In this document: piece after piece, positions 9,841 to 19,155 of the stretch
How the letters are laid out: the number at the start of each line of letters is the position of its first letter
Position numbering within the stretch: position 1 is the first letter of the stretch
Source: Lysobacter sp. A03
GTDB taxonomy: Bacteria; Pseudomonadota; Gammaproteobacteria; Xanthomonadales; Xanthomonadaceae
NCBI RefSeq assembly: GCF_000855665.1
Contig: NZ_JXSS01000028.1
Span: 1-57,268, forward strand
Reading direction: 5' to 3'
DNA length: 57,268 bases
Translations under genes and position numbers: made by a program
Notes under the pieces: model-generated
The model's input: only the letters and a program-made list of their open reading frames with translations
The model's database searches: none
What the model was told of the DNA's origin: nothing

Positions 9841-9865
9841 GCGGTGAAAACCCCACTGGTATAAC
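9837..9865 (+). promoter_or_regulatory. Candidate sigma-70 promoter of hupB
   Basis: TTGCGC at 9837-9842, a 17-base spacer, and TATAAC at 9860-9865. It would give a leader of about 124 bases before hupB. The -35 overlaps the 3' arm of the preceding hairpin. Confidence 0.45.
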
Positions 9866-9995
9866 GGCCAGCAACCGTTTCGCGAAAGCCGTCCTGCGGC
9901 AGGGCGAGGCGGCAAAGTCGATCGAAGCGCTGTCATGTACGCTGGCACTTCGATTTCAAGCACACGCGGTGAAACCGCTCAGGGAGTCAAATTGA

Positions 9996-10268
9996 ATGAA
10001 CAAGTCTGAATTCGTCAGTGCCGTCGCCGATGCCGCGGAGCTTTCCAAGGCCGATGCATCCAACGCGGTCGACGCGATGGTCAGTGTGATCACCGATGCA
10101 CTGAAGAAGGGCGACTCCATCACGCTCGTCGGCTTCGGTACGTTCCAGGTCCGCAACCGTGCCGCCCGTCAGGGCCGCAACCCGAAGACCGGCGAAACCA
10201 TCCAGATCAAGGCGTCGAACAATCCTGCGTTCAAGGCTGGCAAAGCCCTTAAGGACGCTGTAAACTAA
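9996..10268 (+). CDS. hupB: Nucleoid protein HU
   Basis: 90 residues, full HU length. The protein starts MNKSEFVSAVADAAELSK, has the conserved GFGTFQVRNRAAR segment and the DNA-minor-groove arm with RNPKTGE and the proline of NNPAFKAGKALK. HU bends DNA and compacts the nucleoid as a dimer. IHF subunits have a different arm sequence, so HU is preferred. A GGGAG ribosome site lies 9 bases before the ATG. The position after lon is conserved in gammaproteobacteria. tRNA-Val follows after 44 bases with no clear terminator between, so it may be on the same transcript. Confidence 0.95.
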   Translation: MNKSEFVSAVADAAELSKADASNAVDAMVSVITDALKKGDSITLVGFGTFQVRNRAARQGRNPKTGETIQIKASNNPAFKAGKALKDAVN

Positions 10269-10312
10269 GCGGCTACCCACCGGGCAGTGACATTTGCCCT
10301 GGTCTGAATTTC

Positions 10313-10387
10313 GGGTGCTTAGCTCAGTGGTAGAGCGTCTCCTTTACACGGAGAGGGTCGGGGGTTCGAAACCCTCAGCACCCACCA
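10313..10387 (+). tRNA. tRNA-Val (anticodon TAC)
   Basis: 75 bases including CCA. The acceptor GGGTGCT pairs with AGCACCC, and the loop TTTACAC carries TAC. Confidence 0.95.
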
Positions 10388-10413
10388 GCGCCGGGTTACA
10401 AGGTTAAAAGTGC

Positions 10414-10490
10414 GGAGTGGTAGTTCAGTTGGTTAGAATGCTGGCCTGTCACGCCGGAGGTCGCGGGTTCGAGTCCCGTCCACTCCGCCA
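10414..10490 (+). tRNA. tRNA-Asp (anticodon GTC), copy 1
   Basis: 77 bases including CCA. The acceptor GGAGTGG pairs with CCACTCC, and the loop TGTCACG carries GTC. It is identical to the second copy except for one acceptor pair, T5-A68 here. Confidence 0.95.
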
Positions 10491-10589
10491 GTTTCATCCA
10501 GACTTGCTGAGCAGTAGAGGCGGCCGGTCCAGACAGCAGCGCTGTTCCGGCATGCCGGTTTCGTTGCCAGTTTGACGAGTTCAAAGCGC

Positions 10590-10666
10590 GGAGCGGTAGT
10601 TCAGTTGGTTAGAATGCTGGCCTGTCACGCCGGAGGTCGCGGGTTCGAGTCCCGTCCGCTCCGCCA
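10590..10666 (+). tRNA. tRNA-Asp (anticodon GTC), copy 2
   Basis: 77 bases including CCA. The acceptor GGAGCGG pairs with CCGCTCC, so both bases of the fifth pair differ from copy 1 and pairing is kept. It is followed by a terminator. Confidence 0.95.
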
Positions 10667-10676
10667 GTCAATCCAG

Positions 10677-10709
10677 AACGCCTGCAAATCGATGATTTGC
10701 GGGCGTTTT
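10677..10709 (+). terminator. Terminator after the Val-Asp-Asp tRNAs
   Basis: AACGCCTGCAAATC pairs with GATTTGCGGGCGTT around the loop GAT and runs into TTTT. Confidence 0.8.
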
Positions 10710-10854
10710 GCATTCCAGACCAGTGGCCGCAAGCGCCCGGAAATGAGGCCCATCACCGCCGCCGGTCGTGACCAAGGTCCGGTTGCCGCCGCGGCGGGCC
10801 CGCGCCGTCTATCCACGGTAAACTGTGCGGCTTCCGCCCTGACCAGATTGCATC

Positions 10855-12825
10855 ATGCTGCGAAAAATCCGAGAAAAGACCACCGGCTGGGTCGCGATGA
10901 CGATCCTGGCGATTTTGATCGTTCCGTTCGCGCTGTTCGGCCTGGATCAATACCTCGTCCAGAGCGGCACCACTACCGTCGCCTCGATCAAGGCACCGCC
11001 GACGTGGTGGTCGTCGGCGCCGTCATTCTGGCCGGCATCGGTGCTGTGGCGTCATGAGGAAGTGGGAACCGAAGAGTTCCGCAACCGCTTCGAGCAGGTG
11101 CGCCAGCAACAGCGGGCAGAGCAGGGCGACGCGTTTGACGCTCGTGCCTTCGAAGACATGGAAAACAAGCGTGCGGTGCTGGACAGCCTGATCGATCAGA
11201 AGATTCAGGCGATGGCGGCACAGGCTGCCGGGGTGACGGTGAGCGACTCGATGGTGATCGATGAAATCCAGCGCATCCCCGCCTTCCAGGTCGATGGACG
11301 TTTTGATCCCCAGCGTTACCAGCTTGCGCTTGCCTCCCAAGTGCCGGCCCGGACGCCAGCGCAGTTCGACCAGCTGGTGCGCGAGAGTCTTGAGCAGGGA
11401 CTGGTGATGACCGCGCTGGCGGAAAGCAATTTCGTGACCGACGCGGAGATGGATCGCCTGATCCGGCTGCTGGGCGAGCAACGCGACGTCAACGTGGTGG
11501 TGGTCCCGGCGGCGGATCCGGGCACCGTTGCCGTTCCCGATGCGCAGGTGCAGGCATGGTACGACGCCCATCTGGCCGAATACCGCGCCCCCGAGCAGGT
11601 CACCATCGAATACATCTCGCTGGAGGCGGCGGACATGCCCGCGCCACCGCCGGCCGACGAGGCCGCGCTGCGTCAGCGCTACGACCAGCAGTCCGAGAAG
11701 TTCGCCGAGCAGGAGGAGCGCCTGGCCTCGCACATTCTGGTGGAAGTCGACCCGGATGCCGACGCGGCAACCGTGCAGGCAGCGCAGGCGAAGGCGACCG
11801 GACTTGCGGCGCAGGCGCGCGCCGAGGACGCGGATTTTGCCGCGCTTGCCGAGAAGAACAGTGACGACGCCGCTTCCGCCGGAGGGGATCTGGGCTGGAT
11901 CAACCGCGGGATGATGCCCGGTGCGCTGGAGGACGCCTTGTTCGCCATGGCTCCCGGTGACATCAGCGATCCGGTGAAGACCGAGTTTGGCTTTCACGTG
12001 ATCAACTTGCGAGAGGTCAAGGCCGGCGAGCGCGAGTCGTTCGAGGCCGTGCGTGAGACGCTGGCACGCGAGCAGGCAGAGGCTGACCGTGAGGGCATGT
12101 TCAACGACCTGTCCAGCCGCGTGGTGGACGCCGTGCTGGAGAATCCGACCGGGCTGGCGTTTGCGGCAGAGGCAGCCAACCTCAAAGTGCAGAAGCTGGG
12201 TCCCTTCGATGCCAGTTCCACCGACGGTATCGCGGCCAGCCCTGCCGTTAAACGCGCGGCGTTCTCCGAGGTGCTGATCCAGGACGGCACGGTCAGCGAC
12301 CCGATCGACGTTGGACCTGACCACAACGTCTGGATCAGGGTGGTATCGCACACGCCGGCCGAGGCCCAGCCTCTGGCGGCCGTTCGTGATCAGGTCGTGG
12401 AAGCGATTCGCCGCGACGGTCTTGAGAAAGCAGCGCGGGAGCGGGCGACCGCATTGCGGTCGCGGCTGGAGAAGGGCGAGTCGCTCGCCGATCTGGCCAG
12501 TGCCGAGTCGCTGCCCGAGCCGGAAGCGTTGACAGCCGTCCCGCGTGGCGCCCCGCTGATCGCGCCGGGCGTGTCGGACGCACTTTTTGCCGTCCAGGCA
12601 AAGAACGACGGCCCGGCGAGCGGCAGCACGGTGTTGGAGGACGGGCGCATCGTCCTGTTTACCGTCGACAAGGTGACGCCGGGCAATGTGGCGGAATTCC
12701 CGCAGGAGCAGCGCGAGATGTTGCAGCAGCAGCTCGGCCAGGCTGCCGGTATCGACGACGTGCAGGCGCTTGTGGCCAGCATGCGCAAGAGCATGAAGAT
12801 ACGGGTGCTGGAACAGAACCTTTAA
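10855..12825 (+). CDS. ppiD: Periplasmic folding chaperone PpiD (SurA N-terminal and parvulin domains)
   Basis: 656 residues. An N-terminal anchor (residues 12-30, WVAMTILAILIVPFALFGL) follows a short basic cytoplasmic tail, the topology of PpiD. A SurA_N-like helical region (about 90-230) is followed by a rotamase/parvulin domain (about 265-370) with the ASHILV and GGDLGWI motifs, then a long C-terminal domain. PpiD sits in the inner membrane near the Sec translocon and helps exported proteins fold. Its place after lon-hupB matches E. coli; here a tRNA group has come between. A terminator shared with the convergent fabI follows. Confidence 0.92.
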   Translation: MLRKIREKTTGWVAMTILAILIVPFALFGLDQYLVQSGTTTVASIKAPPTWWSSAPSFWPASVLWRHEEVGTEEFRNRFEQVRQQQRAEQGDAFDARAFEDMENKRAVLDSLIDQKIQAMAAQAAGVTVSDSMVIDEIQRIPAFQVDGRFDPQRYQLALASQVPARTPAQFDQLVRESLEQGLVMTALAESNFVTDAEMDRLIRLLGEQRDVNVVVVPAADPGTVAVPDAQVQAWYDAHLAEYRAPEQVTIEYISLEAADMPAPPPADEAALRQRYDQQSEKFAEQEERLASHILVEVDPDADAATVQAAQAKATGLAAQARAEDADFAALAEKNSDDAASAGGDLGWINRGMMPGALEDALFAMAPGDISDPVKTEFGFHVINLREVKAGERESFEAVRETLAREQAEADREGMFNDLSSRVVDAVLENPTGLAFAAEAANLKVQKLGPFDASSTDGIAASPAVKRAAFSEVLIQDGTVSDPIDVGPDHNVWIRVVSHTPAEAQPLAAVRDQVVEAIRRDGLEKAARERATALRSRLEKGESLADLASAESLPEPEALTAVPRGAPLIAPGVSDALFAVQAKNDGPASGSTVLEDGRIVLFTVDKVTPGNVAEFPQEQREMLQQQLGQAAGIDDVQALVASMRKSMKIRVLEQNL

Positions 12826-12916
12826 CGCGCTGAGCCGGGCGGATACGCCATGGCTCACGCCGCTGGTTTGTACACAGGGTTGAGCCGACGTGTTTGCCTG
12901 ACGCGTTGAACCCAAC

Positions 12917-12944
12917 GAAAAAGCCCGGCAATGCCGGGCTTTTA
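12917..12944. terminator. Bidirectional terminator between ppiD and fabI
   Basis: The stem AAGCCCGGC / GCCGGGCTT with a 3-base loop is flanked by A-runs on the left and T-runs on the right, so it can end both convergent transcripts. Confidence 0.85.
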
Positions 12945-12963
12945 CTTGCGACGCTCTGGCGCC

Positions 12964-13758
12964 TCAGTCGTCGCTGCCGACGCCGCTCATCCCCATGATG
13001 TTGTAGCCCGAGTCGACATAGGTCACCTCGCCGGTGATGCCACGGGCAAGATCGGAACACAGGAACGCGGCGGTGTTGCCCACATCCTCGATGGTGACGG
13101 TGCGCCGCAGCGGCGAGGTTTTCTCGAACTGGCCCAGCATCTTGCGGAAGTTGGAAATGCCTGCTGCCGAGAGGGTCTTGATCGGGCCGGCGGAGATTGC
13201 GTTGACCCGGGTACCTTCCGGTCCGAGGTTCAACGCGAGGTAGCGCACCGTCGCCTCCAGGCTGGCCTTGGCCACCCCCATCACGTTGTAGTTCTGCAGG
13301 GCGCGCACGGCGCCCAGATAGCTCAGGGTCAGGATCGCACCGTCACGACCCGCCATCAGCGGCCGCGCGGCCTTGGAAATGGCCGCCAGCGAATAGGCGG
13401 AGATGTCGTGTGCGACGGCCCAGTTCTCGCGCGTCAGGCCGTCCAGGAAATCGCCTTCGATCGCTTCGCGAGGGGCGAAGGCGATGGCGTGGACGAGGAT
13501 GTCGAAGCCATCCCAATGCTTGCCCAACTGGTCAAAGCAGTCGGTAATCTGCTCATCGCTGGACACATCCAACGGCAGGACGATATCGCTGCCCAGGGCT
13601 GCGGCGGCCTTTTCGACGCGCGGTTTGAGCTTGTCGTTCAAATAGGTGAATGCCAACTCCGCGCCCTCGCGGTGCATGGCTTCGGCGATGCCGCTGGCGA
13701 TGGAACGGTCGCTGGCGATGCCCGTGATCAGCGCACGCTTGCCTTGCAGAAATCCCAT
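12964..13758 (-). CDS. fabI: Enoyl-ACP reductase (NADH), FabI
   Basis: 264 residues. The Rossmann start [16 protein letters not shown] and the catalytic set Tyr147, Tyr157 and Lys164 (YNVMGVAK) match FabI, each one residue later than in E. coli. It reduces the trans-2-enoyl-ACP double bond in the last step of each elongation cycle. The position equal to E. coli Gly93 is Ala94 (HAIAFAP), as in S. aureus and H. pylori FabI; changes at this residue affect triclosan binding in E. coli. The ATG at 13758 has a GGAG-type site upstream. The gene lies apart from the main fab cluster at 34-39 kb. Confidence 0.95.
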   Translation of the reverse strand: MGFLQGKRALITGIASDRSIASGIAEAMHREGAELAFTYLNDKLKPRVEKAAAALGSDIVLPLDVSSDEQITDCFDQLGKHWDGFDILVHAIAFAPREAIEGDFLDGLTRENWAVAHDISAYSLAAISKAARPLMAGRDGAILTLSYLGAVRALQNYNVMGVAKASLEATVRYLALNLGPEGTRVNAISAGPIKTLSAAGISNFRKMLGQFEKTSPLRRTVTIEDVGNTAAFLCSDLARGITGEVTYVDSGYNIMGMSGVGSDD

Positions 13759-13832
13759 GGTTGCTCCTCTTTGACCAGAGCCACGACCGGCTTGGTCGGG
13801 CAACCGGGGTATTGTACCCGCGCGGTCGGCGC

Positions 13833-14825
13833 CTAATTGATGCCCAGTTCCGGTGCCAGCAGCCGCAGCGGAGTGTCGCCGCCCGCGCGGATCTGTCCGC
13901 CGCCGAAGACCGGGTTCAGCCGGCCGACGCGCGCCGGATCCTGACCGTGTCGATCGGCCCAATCGGTGATCCGGCGGGTCTGACGGTCCAGTGTGACTGC
14001 GTGCAGGCGCGGCGCAGGACGGTCCATCGCCTTGACCCATGACTCCTGCTGCTTGGCATCGCCCAGGACGCACGAGAGGGCCTGCAGTTTGCGTACATAG
14101 GCCTGCGTGGTTGCCGGAACGCCGGCCAGGCTGGCCGGGTCGGCGTTGCGCGCCTGCTGCCCGCCGTTCTTGAGTGCGCCCAGAATCCGGTACTCGCCGG
14201 CGTTGTAGGCCATCGCGGCCAGGCGCCAGTCGCCGGCGAACATGCCGTGCAGGGTCTTCAGGTATCGCACCGCAGCGCGGGTCGAGTCCACCGGCGACAG
14301 GCGGCCGTCGTAGCCGTTGCGCATCGGCACTTTGTGGTTGCGCGCGGTGCGCTCGATCATCTGCCACATGCCGACCGGCCCGGACGGACTGCGCGCGTCG
14401 GGGCGATAACCGCTCTCGACGAAGGGAATCAAGGCGTATTCGCTGGGCAGATGCGCCGCGCGGACCGCGTCAAGCACATACCCAAACAGGAGAAGGGTGT
14501 CGTCGCTGGGGGTCGCCAGGCGCTTGGGAGCGGCTGAAAAGTGCTTGCTCCAGCGCGGACTGACATCGCTGCTGCACTCCTGATCGGCGCGGCCCTGCTG
14601 GAACTGTCGGTAGATCTCCAGGCCACGGCGGGGGACGGGCGGCGAATCGACCGCGGCTGCAGCCGATGGAGCCGCTCCGGCGATGATGGCAGCGGCCGCC
14701 GGAGAGTTCTCCACGTCAGCGTCAGCCAGCGCAGCCACCGGAAGGGCCATCAGCACCGCTACGCTCAATACCGCCAGACCGCGCGCAAGGCTGCGTCGCG
14801 CCTGCGGCCGATTGCGGGCGCTCAT
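13833..14825 (-). CDS. Secreted lytic transglycosylase (SLT/MltD type)
   Basis: 330 residues. A signal peptide covers residues 1 to about 35 (basic start, then [18 protein letters not shown]). The SLT domain has the catalytic glutamate in PFVESGY, then GPVGMWQM and AYNAGE, the usual order of family-1 transglycosylases. The C-terminal 60 residues resemble a degenerate LysM region but I cannot assign it. The enzyme should cleave murein glycan strands in the periplasm, forming 1,6-anhydro ends. Its ATG overlaps the gloB stop by 4 bases (ATGA), so the two are translated in coupling. No lipobox is seen, unlike MltD of E. coli. Confidence 0.85.
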   Translation of the reverse strand: MSARNRPQARRSLARGLAVLSVAVLMALPVAALADADVENSPAAAAIIAGAAPSAAAAVDSPPVPRRGLEIYRQFQQGRADQECSSDVSPRWSKHFSAAPKRLATPSDDTLLLFGYVLDAVRAAHLPSEYALIPFVESGYRPDARSPSGPVGMWQMIERTARNHKVPMRNGYDGRLSPVDSTRAAVRYLKTLHGMFAGDWRLAAMAYNAGEYRILGALKNGGQQARNADPASLAGVPATTQAYVRKLQALSCVLGDAKQQESWVKAMDRPAPRLHAVTLDRQTRRITDWADRHGQDPARVGRLNPVFGGGQIRAGGDTPLRLLAPELGIN

Positions 14826-15598
14826 TGGCTGAACCCGTCTTTCCACCGCCGAAGCTCGGCGAATACCTCGACCTCGTCGAGTGGTGCCCGGCCGAGGCGC
14901 CCGGCGACTGCGGCTTTTACCGCCGGCTGGCCGCAACGCAGGAACGGATTGCAGGCCAGTTCGCTTTCCAGCGTCGTGGGCAGGGTGGGACGGGCATTGT
15001 CACGCATGTGTTTGGCTTCCTGGGTGCGGCGCGCAAGCGCGGCATTTTCGGGCTCGACCACGCGCGCGAAGGCTGCGTTGGACAGGGTGTACTCGTGCCC
15101 GCAGTACAACCGGGTGGCGGCGGGCAGAACGGCCAGGCGGGAGAGCGACTGGTGCATCTGCAACGGACTACCTTCGAAAAGTCGCCCGCAACCCAGGCTG
15201 AACAGCGTGTCTCCGCTGAACAGCGCGCCTCCGTCCGGGGCATCGTGGAAGTACGCCACGTGGCTCGAGGTATGACCGGGAACGGCGATGACTTCCAGCT
15301 CGAATCCGGCTGCCGCGATGCGTGCGCCATCGCCGACGACATCGGTTGCGGTGGTGATGCGCGTATCGTCGGGGGCGAAGACGCGCATGTCGGGCCAGCG
15401 CTGCAACAGCTCCGCCACCCCGCCGACATGGTCGTTGTGGTGGTGGGTGAGCAGGATAGCGCTGGGGCGCAGGCCGGCATCGGCGGCGGCCAGTACTGGA
15501 GCCGCCTGGCCGGGGTCGACCACCAACGCGGATCCATCCTCACCGGTGGCGCACCAGATGTAGTTGTCACTGAATGCGTTCAGGGCCTGCAACTGCAT
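14822..15598 (-). CDS. gloB: Hydroxyacylglutathione hydrolase (glyoxalase II)
   Basis: 258 residues with a metallo-beta-lactamase fold. The metal motif THHHNDHVGG lies near residue 52, further metal ligands near PGHTSSHVAY, and the C-terminal glyoxalase II region with YCGHEYT binds glutathione thioester. It hydrolyses S-lactoylglutathione to lactate in methylglyoxal detoxification. An AGGAG site precedes the ATG at 15598. The gene is divergent from a methyltransferase followed by rnhA, an arrangement (gloB / methyltransferase / rnhA / dnaQ) shared by many gammaproteobacteria. Confidence 0.93.
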   Translation of the reverse strand: MQLQALNAFSDNYIWCATGEDGSALVVDPGQAAPVLAAADAGLRPSAILLTHHHNDHVGGVAELLQRWPDMRVFAPDDTRITTATDVVGDGARIAAAGFELEVIAVPGHTSSHVAYFHDAPDGGALFSGDTLFSLGCGRLFEGSPLQMHQSLSRLAVLPAATRLYCGHEYTLSNAAFARVVEPENAALARRTQEAKHMRDNARPTLPTTLESELACNPFLRCGQPAVKAAVAGRLGRAPLDEVEVFAELRRWKDGFSQ

Positions 15599-15679
15599 GC
15601 GGAGACTCCTTGGGATTGTCGGCGGCTTGCAGCAGAATCGGGGATTCCACCGCATCCGACAGGGCGACAACCCGCGACC

Positions 15680-16402
15680 ATGCCCGCGTTCACCTACCAC
15701 AGTCAACCCGGAACGTCGGCAGAAACCGGGCTCGACTGGTTCCGCGGATCCGCTGGAAGCGCCGTCCTGGCCAGCGAAGAAGACGCCGTGGGGCGGGTCA
15801 TGGCGATGTGTCCTGCGCTGCCATGGCTGTGGATCGGAGCTCCCGCCGCCAAGGCGCCAGACACTGCGCGGGGCGTGCGCCTGTACCGCGATCGGGGCGG
15901 ATTCTGCGGCGATTTGCGCTGTCGTCTGCCATTGCCGCTCGCCAGCGAGTGCTTTGGCGCGATTTTCCTGCAGCACGCCTTGGACGATGGGCACGAAGCG
16001 CAGGCATTGCTGGACGAGTGCGCGCGGCTGCTGGCGCCTGGCGGCAGACTGTGGCTGGCGACGCTCAATCCGTGGAGTCCGTATCGCCTGCGCTGGACCG
16101 GAGCGGGCCTGCGGGCGAAGGGTGCCGGCGCTTGGCAGTCGGCCCTGCGGCGCGCCGGATTCCCCTCGGCCGCCACCCGGGTGCAATGGCTGGGTCCCCG
16201 GTGGCAGCCACGCGTTGAGGATTCCGGCATCGGATTTTCCGACCGCTTCCGCAGCGTGCTCGCACTCAGCGCCGGCAAGCAGGTACAGGGGCTGATTCCG
16301 CCGACGGCGGTGCGACAGTTGCGTTGGCAGGTCGCGCGGTGGCCGCACCCGGCGGCCGAGGGGCAGGCCGGGGCGAGACCGGAGGTGCGCGCTCGGGGAT
16401 AA
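15680..16402 (+). CDS. SAM-dependent methyltransferase domain protein
   Basis: 240 residues. The region [43 protein letters not shown] is the motif-post-I and motif-II part of a class I methyltransferase, similar to the YafS-type protein that sits beside rnhA in E. coli. The glycine-rich SAM loop at the N-terminus is weak ([17 protein letters not shown]), so the activity is not certain and the substrate is unknown. Its stop overlaps a GATAAT hexamer just before rnhA. It starts 81 bases from gloB on the other strand, leaving room for divergent promoters. Confidence 0.75.
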   Translation: MPAFTYHSQPGTSAETGLDWFRGSAGSAVLASEEDAVGRVMAMCPALPWLWIGAPAAKAPDTARGVRLYRDRGGFCGDLRCRLPLPLASECFGAIFLQHALDDGHEAQALLDECARLLAPGGRLWLATLNPWSPYRLRWTGAGLRAKGAGAWQSALRRAGFPSAATRVQWLGPRWQPRVEDSGIGFSDRFRSVLALSAGKQVQGLIPPTAVRQLRWQVARWPHPAAEGQAGARPEVRARG

Positions 16403-16409
16403 TGGCGCG

Positions 16410-16898
16410 ATGACTGAAGACACCGGCGCGACCAAGACACCCACGATTGTCGAGATCCACACCGACGGCTCCTGCCTGGGCAATCCCGGCCCCGGCGGCT
16501 GGGCGGCACTGCTCCGCTGCAAGGGCCGCGAGCGCGAACTGGTGGGCGGAGAGGCCGACACCACCAACAACCGCATGGAGCTGATGGCGACGATCTTCGC
16601 GTTGGAGGCGCTCAAGGAAAGCTGCGCGGTGACGCTGCATACGGACTCGCAGTATGTCCGCCAGGGCATCACCACGTGGATGGCGAACTGGGTGCGCCGC
16701 GGCTGGAAAACGGCGGGCGGCGCACCGGTGAAGAACCGCGATCTGTGGGAGCGCCTCAACCAGGCCACGAAGAACCACCAGATTGACTGGCGCTGGGTCA
16801 AGGGCCACTCGGGCGATCCCGACAACGAGCGCGTCGATGTGCTCGCGCGCGATGAAGCTATCCGCTTCAAGCAGGGCGCCTCGGCGAGGCGCGCGTGA
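16410..16898 (+). CDS. rnhA: Ribonuclease HI
   Basis: 162 residues, near the usual 155. The acidic active site is visible in order: Asp19 (HTDGSC), the Glu of NNRMELMA, the Asp of HTDSQYV, and the Asp of ERVDVLA, with the His of KGHSGD. It cleaves RNA in RNA-DNA hybrids during primer removal and R-loop control. A GATAAT hexamer at 16398-16403 lies only 6 bases before the ATG and there is no clear ribosome site, so a leaderless message is possible. The stop overlaps the dnaQ start (TGATG). Confidence 0.95.
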   Translation: MTEDTGATKTPTIVEIHTDGSCLGNPGPGGWAALLRCKGRERELVGGEADTTNNRMELMATIFALEALKESCAVTLHTDSQYVRQGITTWMANWVRRGWKTAGGAPVKNRDLWERLNQATKNHQIDWRWVKGHSGDPDNERVDVLARDEAIRFKQGASARRA

Positions 16899-17611
16899 TG
16901 CGGCAGGTCATCCTGGATACCGAGACCACCGGCCTGAGCTGGGAGCGGGGCAACCGCGTGGTGGAGATCGGCTGCGTGGAGTTCGTCGAGCGAAGGCCCA
17001 CCGGTCGCACGTATCACCAGTACCTGAAACCGGATTGCGCGTTCGAGCCGGGCGCGCAGGAAGTCACCGGACTGACCCTGGAGTTCCTCGCCGACAAACC
17101 GGTGTTCCCCGACGTGGTGGATGAGTTCCTCGAGTTCATCGCCGGGGCGGAACTGGTGATCCACAACGCTGCGTTCGACGTCGGCTTCCTTGACAACGAA
17201 TTGCGCCTGGCGGGCGCGCAGTACGGGTGTCTGGCTGATCGCTGCCGCATCGAGGATTCGCTGCTGCTGGCCCGGCATCGTTTCCCGGGTCAGCGCAACT
17301 CGCTGGACGCGCTGTGCCGGCGGCTGGGAGTGGACAACGCGCACCGCCAGCTGCACGGCGCCCTGCTGGACGCCCAACTGCTGGCCGAGGTCTACATCGC
17401 GCTGACCTCGGGTCAGGAGGAAATAGGTTTTGTGGCACCGGGGCCTGCGGCGGGAGATGAATCAAAGGCTTCCTACACTGCCGACGTCCGCCTGCAGCGA
17501 CCGCGGGTGGTGATCCTCGCCGCAGAGCTCGCGGCGCATGAGGCGCGCCTGGAAACGCTGCGCACGAAAGCCGGCCGCGCTGTGTGGGACGAGGAACTGG
17601 CAGGAGCCTAG
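16898..17611 (+). CDS. dnaQ: DNA polymerase III epsilon subunit, proofreading exonuclease
   Basis: 237 residues. The DEDDh exonuclease motifs are complete: DTETTGL near the N-terminus (Asp7, Glu9), HNAAFDVGFLDNEL, and HGALLDAQLLAEVY with the catalytic His and Asp. The last 60 residues should hold the contact with the polymerase alpha subunit. It overlaps rnhA by one base, the same rnhA-dnaQ pairing as in E. coli, where the two are divergent; here they are in one direction and probably co-transcribed. I chose the ATG rather than the adjacent GTG at 16895. Confidence 0.95.
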   Translation: MRQVILDTETTGLSWERGNRVVEIGCVEFVERRPTGRTYHQYLKPDCAFEPGAQEVTGLTLEFLADKPVFPDVVDEFLEFIAGAELVIHNAAFDVGFLDNELRLAGAQYGCLADRCRIEDSLLLARHRFPGQRNSLDALCRRLGVDNAHRQLHGALLDAQLLAEVYIALTSGQEEIGFVAPGPAAGDESKASYTADVRLQRPRVVILAAELAAHEARLETLRTKAGRAVWDEELAGA

Positions 17612-17628
17612 CTTTCGCCTGCGCGGAC

Positions 17629-18333
17629 TCAGTGACTGCGGATCAGCACCGCGGTCACGTTGTCCGAGCCGCCGCCATCAAGCGCCGCGGCAATCAGGGT
17701 GTCGACGCATTCCTGGGCACTGCGGTCGCGCAGGGCCAGCACCTTGGCGATCTGCTCGTCCTCCACTTCCTCAGTCAGTCCGTCGCTGCACAACAGCAGC
17801 TGCATGCCGGGCAGCATCTCACCGGCGACCGTGGCCACGTTGAGGTTGCGCGGATCGGTCACGCCCAGCGCCTGGGTGACCACGTTGCGGTGCGGATGAC
17901 TGCGCGCCTGCTCGCGGGTGATCGCGCCGCTGGCGATCAGTTCCTGCACGTAGCTGTGATCCTTGGACAGCTGCACCAGCTGCTCGTCGCGCCACAGGTA
18001 CACCCGGCTGTCGCCCACCCATGCCACCTCGAAACGGTTGCCGTTGACCCGTGCAGCAACCACGGTGGTACCCATCGGCAGCGCATCGCGGCGCTGGCGC
18101 GAGGTCCTGATGATCTCCTCGTCGGCAATGCGGATCGCATCCACCAGCGGCGTGCCGTCACGGGTTTCCCGCGCGATTGTTTCCCGCGCCAGCGCACTGG
18201 CGACCTCGCCGTAGTCGTGTCCACCCATGCCATCGGCAACCAGCCAAAGGCCCAGCACGCTGTCGCCGTAGTAGCTGTCCTCGTTGAGTTCGCGACGCAG
18301 GCCGACGTGGGTCAGGTGTCCAAATTCGATCAT
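17629..18333 (-). CDS. PP2C-type serine/threonine protein phosphatase
   Basis: 234 residues. The metal-binding motifs of bacterial PPM/PP2C phosphatases are in order: RRELNEDSYY, VADGMGGHDYGE, the WVGDSRVYLWR strand, LCSDGLTEEV, and GGSDNVTAVLI. The protein has no extra domain and no membrane segment, so it is a cytosolic catalytic unit of the Stp1 type. The partner kinase is not in the window. It is convergent with dnaQ with only 17 bases between, and tRNA-Ser(CGA) lies upstream on the same strand with no clear terminator between them. Confidence 0.9.
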   Translation of the reverse strand: MIEFGHLTHVGLRRELNEDSYYGDSVLGLWLVADGMGGHDYGEVASALARETIARETRDGTPLVDAIRIADEEIIRTSRQRRDALPMGTTVVAARVNGNRFEVAWVGDSRVYLWRDEQLVQLSKDHSYVQELIASGAITREQARSHPHRNVVTQALGVTDPRNLNVATVAGEMLPGMQLLLCSDGLTEEVEDEQIAKVLALRDRSAQECVDTLIAAALDGGGSDNVTAVLIRSH

Positions 18334-18465
18334 GAGGGGATCAGGCCGATGACGTAGTCGGAGGAGTCTTCACATACGTTAACGTTGCACGCGTGTGCAT
18401 ACGGACACGGGCGCGCAACGGCCGGGCATGGCAAAGGGCTGCGAAGGCAGCCGTTACAGAAATCG

Positions 18466-18560
<95 letters not shown>

Positions 18561-18600
18561 GGTGAACCGCCGACATCAAGACCGGGGTCGTGGGGGCGCA

Positions 18601-18629
18601 ATGATACGGCGGCCACGGGCACCGTACAA
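18601..18629 (-). promoter_or_regulatory. Sigma-70 promoter of tRNA-Ser(CGA)
   Basis: Read on the minus strand: TTGTAC, a 17-base spacer, TATCAT, then a GC-rich discriminator (TGCGCCC) of the kind seen at stringently controlled stable-RNA promoters. The expected start is near 18594, about 34 bases before the tRNA. Confidence 0.6.
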
Positions 18630-18697
18630 GCGTTGTGCGGCGCCCTCGGTCAGCTTGCTGGCGGTAGACTGTGCGCTTTCTTCTCAGCGGGTGCCCC

Positions 18698-19105
18698 ATG
18701 TCCGAAATCCTCGTTCCCGTCTCCTTTGGAGAACTGCTCGACAAGATTGCGATCCTGTCCATCAAGTCCGAGCGCATGGCCGATGCGGCCAAGCTGGAGA
18801 ACATCCACAAGGAACTGGGCGCGCTGCAGAAGACCTGGATGGAGCACCCCGCAGCCGGCAAGGACGTGGTCAAGTTGCGCGCCGAGCTGAAGGCGGTCAA
18901 CGAGCGGCTCTGGGTGATCGAGGACGATATCCGGCTCAAGGAAAAAGCCGGCGAGTTCGACGAGGAGTTTATCCGCCTCGCCCGCAGCGTCTATTTCGAG
19001 AACGATGAGCGTGCCCGCCTCAAGCGAGAGATCAACCTCGCGCTGGGCTCCAGCTATGTCGAGGAAAAGTCCTACCAGGACTACCGCAACGTCGACCCGG
19101 CGTAA
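18698..19105 (+). CDS. DUF6165 family protein
   Basis: 135 residues, acidic and mostly helical, with no signal peptide or membrane segment. Repeating charged heptads (LRAELKAVNERLWVIEDDIRLKEK) suggest a coiled coil over residues 55-90. I recognise it as the DUF6165 family, often found beside lipopolysaccharide-core or glycosyltransferase genes, as it is here beside a GT9 enzyme and kdkA. The function is unknown; a regulatory or scaffolding role in core assembly would be a guess. The start at MSEILVPVSF is preferred over a longer in-frame start at 18671. Confidence 0.8.
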   Translation: MSEILVPVSFGELLDKIAILSIKSERMADAAKLENIHKELGALQKTWMEHPAAGKDVVKLRAELKAVNERLWVIEDDIRLKEKAGEFDEEFIRLARSVYFENDERARLKREINLALGSSYVEEKSYQDYRNVDPA

Positions 19106-19155
19106 GCCCTGGCGCGTGGCCTGCAGACCCGCCATCAGCGAAGGCAGGTTGCGGA

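Noticed and set aside
9941-9960. Sigma-54-like promoter before hupB (TGGCAC followed by TTTCA)
   Set aside because: The -12 element lacks the essential GC, and hupB has a better sigma-70 candidate.
12964-14367. fabI extended to a 467-residue protein fused to upstream sequence
   Set aside because: The extra N-terminal part is an out-of-frame reading of the lytic transglycosylase gene. FabI has a clear start at 13758.
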